The position numbers and the translations under genes are program-made. The notes below the pieces were generated by a model. The model was not told the DNA's origin and made no database searches. It saw nothing but the letters and a program-made list of their open reading frames with translations. Of a stretch of 21,489 nt of DNA, positions 6,982 to 13,326 are shown in pieces (positions within the stretch are counted from its first letter, which is position 1; every line of letters starts with the position of its first letter). The stretch comes from CAVSPO01 sp963730005 (GTDB lineage Bacteria; Actinomycetota; Actinomycetes; Propionibacteriales; Propionibacteriaceae): assembly GCA_963730005.1 (NCBI GenBank), contig CAVSPO010000029.1, positions 1-21,489 of the forward strand. The letters run 5' to 3'.

Positions 6982-7186
6982 GTTTGAGTCGTGGTCGGGC
7001 GTCAAGGTCACGCCGCCGCCGATGGCTTGAGCCCTACGGACTGGTGAGCCATGGGCTGCCGAGCTGGTCACTCCACCAGCGCCGACGCAGCCCAGCGCCC
7101 GACCCCATCACCGAAGGCAAAGACGAAGACAAAGTCGAAGGCGATAACTATTCGGTCAAGCCGGTAAGTATTCCATCAGGGGTAGG

Positions 7187-7214
7187 GGGGTGGGGCGAAC
7201 CAGGCCCCAACCCC
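7187..7214. terminator. G-rich hairpin 1, possible terminator or origin structure
   Basis: GGGGTGGGGC (7187-7196) pairs with GCCCC-A-(A)-CCCC (7204-7214), with one bulged A and a short loop. It is preceded by GGGGTAGGGGGGTGGGG (7179-7195), which has four G-runs able to form a quadruplex. There is no T-run, so a terminator role is not certain. Confidence 0.4.
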
Positions 7215-7337
7215 GGGCGCTTATGAGGTGTTTCTAGCTCTCGGAGGGTTCAAGAGGTCACCATGCCCGCCCTGAAGGCTGTCTGGGCCACTTTGGGGGG
7301 AATAGCTATTCCATCACCGACTCAGCCGGATGCGGTA

Positions 7338-7363
7338 GGGGGTGGGAGCGACCCCGCACCCCC
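7338..7363. terminator. G-rich hairpin 2, possible terminator or origin structure
   Basis: GGGGGTG (7338-7344) pairs with CACCCCC (7357-7363) around a GC-rich loop. It lies in the second copy of the repeated block, in the same relative position as hairpin 1. Confidence 0.35.
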
Positions 7364-7498
7364 CGGGACTGCGGCGAGGTGTCTGAGCAAACTATGAGCC
7401 GCCCTCGTGGCCCGAGTTGATCTAGCGGACCCACGGGGACGCCGGGCGGGCCGTAGGGTGTCCCGTAGGTAGTCAACGGCGATTTTGGGGGGACGGTT

Positions 7499-7948
7499 AT
7501 GGGGTGGAACTTCCGAAAGAGTAAGAAGGTCGGTCCGTTTCGGATGACTGTGAGCAAGAGTGGGGTGAGCGCCAGCGCTGGCGTCAAGGGGTTCCGGGTC
7601 ACCAAGTCCACAAGCGGCCGGACGACGAAGACAGTAGGCATCCCCGGGACCGGCATCTACCACACGTCCAGTTCCACGGCCCGCCAGGGCATCGTCCCGT
7701 CACGGGGCGCGCCCCCGGAAGCCTCGCCAGCTCCAGCACCGCGGCGCAACTTCACGGATTTCAGCAAGGCCGAGCGGCAGGAACTAGCCGCGATGGCGAC
7801 GCCGGAGGACAGGCGGGCTGCTTGGATGGCTCCGCGGGCGAGCCTGACTCTTGTTCAGACGGCTTACCGCTGGAAGCTCAACCTGCGGAGTATGAAGTTG
7901 TGCGGCCTAGCGTTCGCCTTGCTGGTGCTGCTGCTGCTGGTTATCTGA
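7499..7948 (+). CDS. DUF4236-domain membrane-anchored protein
   Basis: A 149-aa protein. The first 55 or so residues match the DUF4236 pattern: MGWNFRKSKKVGPFRMTVSKSG, SASAGVKGFRV, then TVGIPGTGIYHT. A proline/alanine linker (to about residue 90), a helical middle and one C-terminal transmembrane helix (LCGLAFALLVLLLLVI) follow. GGGGGG just upstream of ATG 7499 serves as the ribosome site. The domain's function is unknown. The gene stands alone after a long non-coding stretch and overlaps the convergent ion-channel gene by 42 bases at their 3' ends, suggesting a cargo pair. The C-terminal anchor implies action at the inner membrane. Confidence 0.82.
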   Translation: MGWNFRKSKKVGPFRMTVSKSGVSASAGVKGFRVTKSTSGRTTKTVGIPGTGIYHTSSSTARQGIVPSRGAPPEASPAPAPRRNFTDFSKAERQELAAMATPEDRRAAWMAPRASLTLVQTAYRWKLNLRSMKLCGLAFALLVLLLLVI

Positions 7949-8749
7949 CACGCCACTGGCAGGGACCCCGACGCCTTCGAATCGTCGCTGTTCGAGATCA
8001 TGGCGCAAGCTTTCCACTTCGGCGCGCAGGGACCGCACCTCCGCGAGCACAGCGTCACTTTCGGCGTTCGCAGCGTCCACCCGCTCAACGATCCACGAGG
8101 CGAGCGTTGCTGTCACGGTGCCCAATATCGCGATTCCGCAGACCATGAGTCCCACAGCGACGGCGCGCCCAATCGGGGTAATCGGGTAGCGGTCCCCGTA
8201 TCCAACCGTCGTCATGGTCGTCGCAACCCACCAAAACGCGTCCCCGAGCGTGACGATGTTCGCGCCAGGCGCGCCCCGCTCAGCGTCAACGACAGCGAGC
8301 GCACCGACAACGGCCAGGAGTGCCGACCCGCCGACCACGTAGCTCGTCACCCTGCCCCGCAAGTTCGAACTAGCCCGGCGGTCCACCAGGGACAGGAACG
8401 TCACCAAACGCAAGAGGCGCAGCGGGCGCAGCACCGGCAGAGCGATCACCAGCAGATCAAACCAACGACGACGCAGGAACCGCCGCCGGTCGTCGGACAG
8501 GGCCAGACGCGCTACGTAGTCGAAGACGAACGCGCCCCACGTCACCCAGACCACCACCTCACACGCAGCCACGACAGCCGCCGGAGTGCCGGGCCACCAA
8601 ATGATCGGGACTGCAAACGCCACGAAAAACAGAAACGCCGCGATCATCAGTGCCTTGTCGGTCGCAGCCTCCCACCGTCTCAGCTTCGACTCCACCGAGC
8701 GAGTGTAACGCTCATGCTGGAGAGCTGGCCCGAGTAGGCCAATCGTCAC
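7907..8749 (-). CDS. Voltage-gated-like potassium channel, six TM helices
   Basis: A 280-aa protein with hydrophobic segments at about 33-52 (S1), 58-81 (S2), 96-106 (S3), an arginine-spaced S4-like stretch (LRPLRLLRLV, 107-116), 135-154 (S5), pore helix AFWWVATTM with selectivity filter TVGYGD (181-186), and S6 at about 194-220. A C-terminal coiled coil (about 228-256) and a glutamine-rich tail follow. It should conduct K+ across the cytoplasmic membrane. It is unusual cargo for a mobile element and is convergent with the DUF4236 gene. GTG 8749 gives the longest product; a later in-frame GTG before the VESKLRRWE segment is possible. An inverted repeat overlaps the start. Confidence 0.88.
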   Translation of the reverse strand: MTIGLLGPALQHERYTRSVESKLRRWEAATDKALMIAAFLFFVAFAVPIIWWPGTPAAVVAACEVVVWVTWGAFVFDYVARLALSDDRRRFLRRRWFDLLVIALPVLRPLRLLRLVTFLSLVDRRASSNLRGRVTSYVVGGSALLAVVGALAVVDAERGAPGANIVTLGDAFWWVATTMTTVGYGDRYPITPIGRAVAVGLMVCGIAILGTVTATLASWIVERVDAANAESDAVLAEVRSLRAEVESLRHDLEQRRFEGVGVPASGVSDNQQQQHQQGER

Positions 8750-8767
8750 AGTCGAGTCGGTTGTGAC
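8745..8767. promoter_or_regulatory. Inverted repeat at the channel gene start
   Basis: GTCACA (8745-8750) and TGTGAC (8762-8767) form perfect 6-bp arms with an 11-base spacer, overlapping the proposed GTG start codon. It could be an operator for a leaderless or closely initiated transcript. Confidence 0.3.
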
Positions 8768-8779
8768 AGTTGGTCGCCC

Positions 8780-8829
8780 GCACAGAAACCGCCCCCAGCG
8801 CGCTGCTGGTGGGCGGTCCTTGTCTGTGC
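8780..8829. terminator. Large imperfect hairpin, possible transcription terminator
   Basis: GCACAG (8780-8785) pairs with CTGTGC (8824-8829) on the outside. ACCGCCC-CCAGC (8788-8799) pairs with GCTGG-(T)-GGGCGGT (8805-8817) inside, with one bulge and a 5-base loop. It lies between the channel gene and the attachment region, where it could insulate the element from chromosomal transcription. Confidence 0.5.
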
Positions 8830-8895
8830 CAGGCTACGGCGCCGCAACGTCGAGGAGGCCCGGTTCTGTGCCGTCGACATCACGGTGCCGGCGAT

Positions 8896-9008
8896 CGTCG
8901 ACCTTGTGGTGCTGATCGAACTGGATTCTGCTCATTCTGCGGATTGTGCTCACCACTCGTCGACCTCGTGGTGCTGCTCGACCTCGTCGACATCAAGGTG
9001 CTGCTGAG
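8896..9008 (+). repeat. Three imperfect 24-bp direct repeats near attR
   Basis: Copies at 8896-8919, 8958-8981 and 8985-9008 share CGTCGAC, a variable middle and GGTGCTG. They lie between the last cargo gene and the integrase-type repeats, in an otherwise gene-free stretch (about 8768-9138), and may be protein-binding sites of the attachment region. Confidence 0.55.
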
Positions 9009-9039
9009 TCCGCAGAAAGTCCGCAGAAAGTCCGCAACA
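9007..9039 (+). repeat. Three tandem 11-bp repeats, candidate integrase arm sites
   Basis: AGTCCGCAGAA occurs at 9007-9017 and 9018-9028, with a third copy AGTCCGCAACA at 9029-9039. Spacing of one helical turn, about 100-130 bases inside the tRNA-derived core, is typical of arm-type binding sites for the N-terminal domain of tyrosine integrases. Confidence 0.6.
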
Positions 9040-9138
9040 TGCCCCCGGCCACCAACGACGCCAACGCTATGAATGCCGGTCTGACAAGGGGTCGCAGCCC
9101 TTCCCGACAGCTGCCCATTCTGGCCAACCGCTCTAGGA

Positions 9139-9188
9139 TCGCTCTCGTAAAGCGTAGGTCTGGGGTTCGACTCCCCAAGGCGGCTCCA
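9139..9188 (+). other. Attachment site: 3' half of tRNA-Thr(CGT)
   Basis: The sequence folds as the 3' part of a tRNA only: anticodon loop CTCGTAA (9144-9150, anticodon CGT at 9146-9148), stem AGCGT, variable loop AGGTC, T-arm TGGGG-TTCGACT-CCCCA (9161-9177), acceptor strand AGGCGGC, discriminator T, encoded CCA (9186-9188). No matching 5' acceptor strand (GCCGCCT) or D-arm lies upstream, and one anticodon-stem pair is mismatched. It is therefore not a functional tRNA but the duplicated core left by integration into tRNA-Thr. The complete gene should lie beyond the left edge, next to int. Confidence 0.88.
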
Positions 9189-9229
9189 ATGAAACGCCTG
9201 GTCAGATGCAGTTTTCGGGTGTCGTAGCA

Positions 9230-9420
9230 GGAGCCCGCCAACGCTTCGCATCTTGTCGCTGCTTGACGTGGCGCAGACCACGATGATCTCGCGATTCCGT
9301 CGTTTCGGACCCACCCCCTCAAGGGGGAACTGGTCGGTCTGGGCGAACGGCAACTGGCGGGTGACGTTCCGCTTCCTTGAGAGCGACGTCGAACTCGTCG
9401 ACTATCAGGACTACCACTGA
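9230..9420 (+). pseudogene. higB: higB toxin remnant, truncated and frameshifted
   Basis: A RelE/HigB-type mRNA-cleaving toxin lies just upstream of higA. One frame gives LRILSLLDVAQT, another gives DDLAIPSFRTHPLKG, and the first frame returns with GNWSVWANGNWRVTFRF and VDYQDYH before the stop at 9418-9420. These pieces line up in order with the HigB fold (HPLKG...W...NWR...F...DYxDYH), so at least two frameshifts lie near 9283 and 9330. The N-terminal third is missing; the element's attachment site ends about 40 bases upstream. The toxin cannot be made. Confidence 0.78.
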
Positions 9421-9436
9421 TCAGGAGGTGAGCAAC

Positions 9437-9724
9437 ATGGTGATGAAGACCCCGGTCCACCCCGGCGAGATCCTCCGCGAGGACGTGCTGGCCGACCTCG
9501 GGCTGACTGTCGTGGAGGCCGCGTCGCGTCTCGGGATCTCCCGGGTGACGTTGAGCCGAGTCCTGCACGGTCTTGCCCGGGTGAGCCCCAACCTTGCCGT
9601 GCGACTGGAGGAGGCGGGGGTTGGCACCGCCCGCGCCTGGCTGGCATTGCAGTCGGCTCATGACCTTGCCGCCGAGCGTGCGGCAGGGCTACCCACTGTC
9701 CGCAGGTTCGACCCAGTCGTCTGA
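9437..9724 (+). CDS. higA: HigA-type XRE antitoxin
   Basis: A 95-aa protein with an AGGAGGTGAG site before ATG 9437. KTPVHPGEILREDVLADLGLT is the hallmark HigA start, followed by the helix-turn-helix EAASRLGISRVTLSRVLHGLARVS. It normally binds HigB and represses the higBA promoter. Here the toxin upstream is broken, so it is an orphan antitoxin that may protect against related toxins or act only as a regulator. It is intact and close to the family's usual length. Confidence 0.88.
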   Translation: MVMKTPVHPGEILREDVLADLGLTVVEAASRLGISRVTLSRVLHGLARVSPNLAVRLEEAGVGTARAWLALQSAHDLAAERAAGLPTVRRFDPVV

Positions 9725-10040
9725 CCGACGTCGTCAATTGGGCCTGCAAGCCGGGCTCACTGGGGCGAAGGGAACTGCGAATGCTGTTCGCCTTCGACCC
9801 CGATCCGCCAGCGGACGGCCACGTCCGGTCATCACCGACGCCCCCGGGTGCCGCGCCTCGAAGTGTCCGGTGGCGTGGATCGCAGACCACGCGGCCTGCC
9901 GCGCGGTCACCGTGAACCCGTTCCGGGCGAACGTGGCCGGCGGCTGGGTCTCAGCCTGCTCGACCACGGCGACCCGCACCGCCTCCGACCAGAGCACCGT
10001 CGACTCCACGCACAGCGGGTGGGTGTCTGCGATCGTCTGT
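9725..10040. other. Gene-poor stretch with toxin scrap
   Basis: About 315 bases with no intact gene. It includes the HigB/Gp49-like scrap at 9748-9801. The rest is open in several frames, but none shows a fold I recognise. Confidence 0.5.
9748..9801 (+). pseudogene. Fragment of a second HigB/Gp49-like toxin
   Basis: Eighteen codons read KPGSLGRRELRMLFAFDP, which resembles the conserved centre of phage-derived Gp49-like/HigB toxins (ELRPGS...GRxELRxLFAFDP). The flanks lose the pattern. It is either debris of another toxin gene or chance; the match is short. Confidence 0.45.
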
Positions 10041-10305
10041 GAGAGGCCGTTTCGCGGGGGTTTCCTGCCGTGTCAGCGGCTGGTTTCCTGTCGTTTCAGC
10101 GTCAAGAATCCGGCCACTGGGTGGTTTGGGAGCGGGGCTGGCGGCTGGTGTGCTCGTTAGATTCCTGCTAGTGAGGTCGCGATTCGGCGGCGCGCTGGGA
10201 GGTGCCGGAAAGTAGATGGCGGTTTCTGTGTCTGTTCAAGAACAGATCCGACGGTTGGACGCCCAGGGTGTTCCGGCCCGGCAGATCGCCAGGGATCTCG
10301 GCGTG
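10040..10305 (+). mobile_element. Left-end remnant of an IS21-family insertion sequence
   Basis: Two 21-base direct repeats beginning GGTTTCCTG (10059-10079 and 10082-10102, 23-base period) lie upstream of a coding start MAVSVSVQEQIRRLDAQGVP followed by ARQIARDLGV, which matches the N-terminal helix-turn-helix of IstA transposases. IS21 ends carry repeated transposase-binding sites next to istA, so this is probably a left terminus cut off around 10305. The outer boundary (possibly the TGTGAG at 10039) is a guess. Confidence 0.6.
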
Positions 10306-10731
10306 ATTGCCTTGCGGGAGCGCTTCCTCGCCCACTACGTGGCAGCCTTGCAGCGGTTGGAGGACCTGCCCCGACTCCTGCGTCTGCTCGCGGCGCGGAG
10401 CGCGGCAGAGTTGAACGTCGCGGGCCTGGCCAACGACGCGGGCATCCCGGTCCGGACACTGGCGCCCGACCTGTCGCTGTTGGAAACCTTGTACCTGATC
10501 CAGCGAATCCCCGCGTGGTTGACGAACCTGTCCAGGCGGGTCGTGTCGCGGCCCAAGTGCGCCCTGCTCGACACCGGCCTTGCGGCGCGTCTGGTCAACG
10601 TGGACGCCCGCGGGCTGGGCGCCGCCGCAGTCCAGATGGCTGGAGGGCTTCTGGAAGGGTTTGTGGCTGGCGAGTTGCGCCGGCAACTGGCCGTGCGCGA
10701 ATGTCTTCCTGACAAGCCTGTTAACGGCTAG
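10216..10731 (+). pseudogene. Chimeric ORF: IS21 istA start fused to truncated DUF4143 ATPase
   Basis: A 171-aa open frame. Residues 1-30 are the IstA HTH. From about residue 31 it becomes the C-terminal DUF4143 part of an AAA-type ATPase: LRLLAARSAAELNVAGLAND (helix-turn-helix), SLLETLYLIQRIPAW, NLSRRVVSRPKCALLDTGLAA, LLEGFVAGELRRQLA. The Walker motifs are absent, and the nuclease-like tail after RRQLA is replaced by RECLPDKPVNG. Two rearrangements must have cut it on both sides. A stable fusion protein is possible, but I read it as debris. Confidence 0.7.
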
Positions 10732-11027
10732 GTCTGGACCCACGACCATATTTGGGGCTGGTTGTGGGGCCGGAGTTGTCTCTGGATTCCTGAACCCACG
10801 CTGCCGCCTTGAAGTGAACGAGGGCGCAGAGTGTCGACGACGGTCGAATGCTTGGCCGGTATCGCCGGGGCGGCGCCAGGGCCTGGTTCTCGACGTCGTC
10901 GTCACAGAGTCGCACGTGGGCGTCGGTGACGTGTCCTCCCTCAACTGCCGATGGTCGTCATGCGATCTGTCTGATTCAGATGCTGCTGATTGAATGATTC
11001 GAGTCCTGCTTCTTGTGTGGTTCATGC
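10732..11027. other. Gene-free spacer
   Basis: About 296 bases between the two DUF4143 genes. I see no recognisable protein, tRNA or clear terminator in either strand. It probably contains the promoter of the following ATPase gene. Confidence 0.4.
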
Positions 11028-12300
11028 ATGGAGTGGGCGCGTCGGATCTTGGATGACGAGCTGGATGAACTGTTCAACCAGGTGCCGGCGATCGCGATCG
11101 ACGGCGCCAAGGGGGTCGGGAAGACCACTACCGCCGAGCAGCGCGTCGCAGGTGTCGTGCGGTTGGACTCCAAGTCCGTTCGGGAGTCGATCGCCGCCGA
11201 GCCGGAGCAGGTGTTGGGGCGTGGGCGTCCGCTGTTGATCGATGAGTGGCAGAAGGCCCCCGAGGTGTGGGATGTGGTTCGGCGTGCCGTCGACGCCAAC
11301 CCGGCGGGTGGGCAGTTCCTGTTGGCCGGCAGCGCCACCCCGGTGCCGGGGGCCACGGCGCATTCGGGGGCGGGTCGGATCGGCCGGTTGCGGATGCGTC
11401 CGATGACGTTGTCCGAACGTGGGGTGTCCGAGCCGACGGTGAGCCTGGGAGGCCTGCTGGCGGGCGGGCGGAGGTCGCTGGCCGGGTCTTGCTTGTTGAC
11501 CTTGAGTGACTATGTGGAGGAGATCGTTGCGTCGGGGTTCCCGGCGATGCGGCTACTGGTGGGGCGGTCGCGGCGGTTCCAGCTCGACTCCTATCTGCAC
11601 AACGCGGTCGATCGGGATGTCCCCGAACAGGGGCTGGCGGTGCGCAAACCGGCGGCGATGCTGAAGTGGTTGCGGGCCTACGCGGCGGCGACGGCGACCA
11701 CGGCCAGTTACGCGCAGATCCTGGACGCCGCCACCCCCGGTCAGCCCGACAAGCCGGCCCGCTCCACCTCGATCAGCTACCGGGACGTGTTGACCTGGCT
11801 TGTGGTTGTTGGACCCGGTGCCGGCGTGGGCGCCGTCGGGGAACTGGTTGACCCGGCTGGGTCAGACCCCGAAGCATCATCTGGCCGACCCGGCGCTCGC
11901 CGCCCGGCTCTTGGGCCTGAGTCGGGACGCCTTGTTGGATGGGGCCGGTACCTCGGTGGGTCCCCAATCCGGCAGCGTGCTGGGGCATCTGTTCGAGTCG
12001 TTGGTGACGTTGTGTGTGCGGGTGCCGGCGCAGGCGGCGGAAGCCATGGTCGGTCACCTGCGGACCCGCAACGGCGACCACGAGGTTGACCTGATGATCG
12101 TGCGTGACGACGGCCGGGCTGTGGCCGTTGAGGTCAAGCTGGCCAGCACCGTGACCGACCAGGACACCAAGCACCTCTACTGGCTGGCCGAGCGCATGGG
12201 CGACAAGCTGTTGGACGCGATCGTGGTCAACACCGGCCCGAACGCCTACCGGCGTCCCGACGGGATCGGCGTCGTTCCCCTCGGACTCCTCGCGCCGTGA
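11028..12300 (+). pseudogene. DUF4143/AAA_14 ATP-binding protein, one frameshift
   Basis: This would be about 423 aa. The N-terminal AAA_14 domain has Walker A GAKGVGKT (26-33), Walker B LLIDEWQ, and sensor-like FLLAGSATP. The middle includes YVEEIVASGFPAMR and YLHNAVDRDVPE. The frame then leaves the family at about 11800, where an extra T in GGCTTGTGG shifts it. The correct continuation (LWLLDPVPAWAPSGNWLTRL through VDLMIVRDDGRAVAVEVKLA) lies in the next frame up to 12300. The tail has the D...E-K pattern of a restriction-type nuclease fold. ATG 11028 starts the conserved part. The function of this family is uncertain; members are often close to toxin-antitoxin genes. A sequencing error at 11800 is possible. 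Confidence 0.8.
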
Positions 12301-12305
12301 CTCGT

Positions 12306-12336
12306 CAACATCCGGAACTGTCGCACCTGGTGTGCG
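12306..12336 (+). repeat. AACATCCGGAA boundary repeat, copy 1
   Basis: It begins 6 bases after the DUF4143 stop: CAACATCCGGAACTGTCGCA, then CCTGGTGTGCG. CGCAC and GTGTGCG form a near-palindrome. It shares most positions with copy 3. Confidence 0.6.
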
Positions 12337-12338
12337 GG

Positions 12339-12608
12339 TCAGGCGACTTTGTTCGCGTAGCGCTGGCGGGCGGCCTCGCCGGTGGTGCCGACGAAGGTGC
12401 CGATCGCGGACCAGGGCATGCGGGCTTCGCGGGCCTTGCGAATGGCGTCGATCAGGTGACGCTCGGCTTCGGAGCGTTCCGCGACCGCGGCTCGAAGCAG
12501 GGCAACAGCCCCGGTGTCGAGTTCGTCGGCCGGGTTGGGTTCGTAGGACTCGAAGCGCGCCGCGAGTTCGTCGGCGTGCTGCAGGATTTCGTCAACAGTG
12601 CGCGGCAT
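12339..12608 (-). CDS. Putative antitoxin, helix-turn-helix type
   Basis: An 89-aa protein. ATG 12608 was chosen for its GAGGTGA site 5 bases upstream; nearby in-frame ATG 12614 is an alternative. Acidic N-terminal helices (VDEILQHADELAARFESYEP) precede a C-terminal HTH (AIRKAREARMPWSAIGTFVGTTGEAARQRYA). It follows the broken toxin gene directly, with overlapping stop and start, the usual order of a toxin-antitoxin pair. With the toxin inactive it may be an orphan. The family name is not certain. Confidence 0.7.
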   Translation of the reverse strand: MPRTVDEILQHADELAARFESYEPNPADELDTGAVALLRAAVAERSEAERHLIDAIRKAREARMPWSAIGTFVGTTGEAARQRYANKVA

Positions 12609-12613
12609 GGTCA

Positions 12614-12839
12614 TCACCTCAGGAACTTCTCGCGGGCTTTCATGGCGTGGACGATGACGGGGGCTTGGTCGCCATCGACGTATCCGACTTCCAGGAAGAT
12701 CGCGGACTGGTTGGGCCCACGATCATGGTGAACCCGTCTCCGAGGTCCCAGATCCGGCCGGGCTTCGGTAGGCGTGCAGGATCTCGGTCTCGTCGAGTCC
12801 GTGCTTGAGCGCGGACGGTGCGATGACTGGCTCCGCCAT
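12614..12839 (-). pseudogene. Small toxin gene with two frameshifts
   Basis: Reading the three frames in turn gives MAEPVIAPSALKHGLDETEI with LHAYRS, then RIWDLGDGFTMIVGP, then QSAIFLEVGYVDGDQAPVIV and HAMKAREKFLR, ending at the TGA that overlaps the antitoxin. That is about 74 residues of a compact beta-rich protein like small RNase-type toxins of actinobacteria. Shifts are near 12757-12768 and 12708-12715. Two independent shifts make sequencing error unlikely and inactivation the better reading. Confidence 0.72.
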
Positions 12840-13002
12840 CACGCATCCAAGGTAACTTGCGAGCTGGGGCAGGTCAACGCCCAAGATGAGCGCGCGCTTC
12901 TGCTGCACGGTGCGCGAGGGTGGCTTGTCGGCTCGGGTCCCCGGGGGGACGCTCGTGGTTCTGGTTGTAGTACATCGTCCGACGTGGGAGTACGCTGGTG
13001 GT

Positions 13003-13326
13003 GTGGGTGAGGTGCTCAACTGGGACGAGGAGTCCGCGGATTACATCCGAGCACGAGGTGACCGCTCCCCGGGCGGACGCGGCATCGAGCCGGAGTGGGC
13101 CCAGCAGGTCGTGGACGACGTCGACCTGGTGGTGTTCGAGCCGGACCCGAAGTCGCGGATGGGCGCCTCACGCTTCATCGGGTTCTCGGCGGACGCCGGC
13201 CGGGTGCTGGTCGTCATCGCCTTCCGGGACGCCGATGGTGATCTGCACGGCATCAACGCATGGCCGGCGACCGGCGCCGACCTGAGGTTCTATCGAGAGG
13301 GGACCACCAATGGCGAAGACGATTGA
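13003..13326 (+). CDS. BrnT-like toxin (type II toxin-antitoxin)
   Basis: A 107-aa protein. From GTG 13003 (or GTG 13012) it reads LNWDEESADYIRARG, then IEPEWAQQVVDDVDLVVFEP, SRFIGFSADAGRVLVVIAFR and INAWPATGADLRFY. This follows the BrnT order of an F/W-D start, a helix, then a beta-sheet ending in a I-x-A-x-x-A/T motif, though it is more divergent than usual BrnT. The antitoxin start overlaps its 3' end by 17 bases. A TACGCT hexamer at 12991-12996 sits 6 bases before GTG 13003, so a leaderless transcript is plausible. Family assignment is moderate; the pairing is strong. Confidence 0.72.
   Translation: MGEVLNWDEESADYIRARGDRSPGGRGIEPEWAQQVVDDVDLVVFEPDPKSRMGASRFIGFSADAGRVLVVIAFRDADGDLHGINAWPATGADLRFYREGTTNGEDD

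Larger units (their letters stand above)
6982..7498. other. Non-coding region with duplicated G-rich block
   Basis: There are 517 bases with no credible gene. It holds two imperfect copies of a block: TATTCCATCA (7169-7178 and 7307-7316), followed by a G-run hairpin at 7187-7214 and 7338-7363, each followed by a GAGGTG tail. TTTGGGGGGA also occurs twice, at 7293-7302 and about 7484-7493; the second serves as the ribosome site of the next gene. Such a region in an element could be a replication or transfer origin, or a terminator array. Confidence 0.6.

Noticed and set aside
7263..7397. 44-codon open frame starting MPALKAVW
   Set aside because: It lies over the repeated G-rich block, has a weak ribosome site and low-complexity G/P/A content, and looks like structured DNA read by chance.
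8770..9072. 100-codon plus-strand frame before attR
   Set aside because: It crosses the large hairpin and both repeat families and has no family signal or ribosome site; better explained as attachment-region DNA.
9110..9188. Complete tRNA-Thr gene
   Set aside because: Only the anticodon loop to CCA is tRNA-like; there is no D-arm or 5' acceptor strand, and one anticodon-stem pair is broken, so it is an attachment duplicate.
9734..10009. 91-codon minus-strand frame (MESTVLWSEAVRVAVVEQAE...)
   Set aside because: It overlaps the toxin scrap, ends in low-complexity arginine-rich sequence and matches no family I know; it may be a remnant but is not supportable as a gene.
12297..12808. Two long plus-strand frames opposite the toxin-antitoxin pair
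   Set aside because: They are arginine/alanine-rich shadows of the minus-strand antitoxin and toxin remnant.
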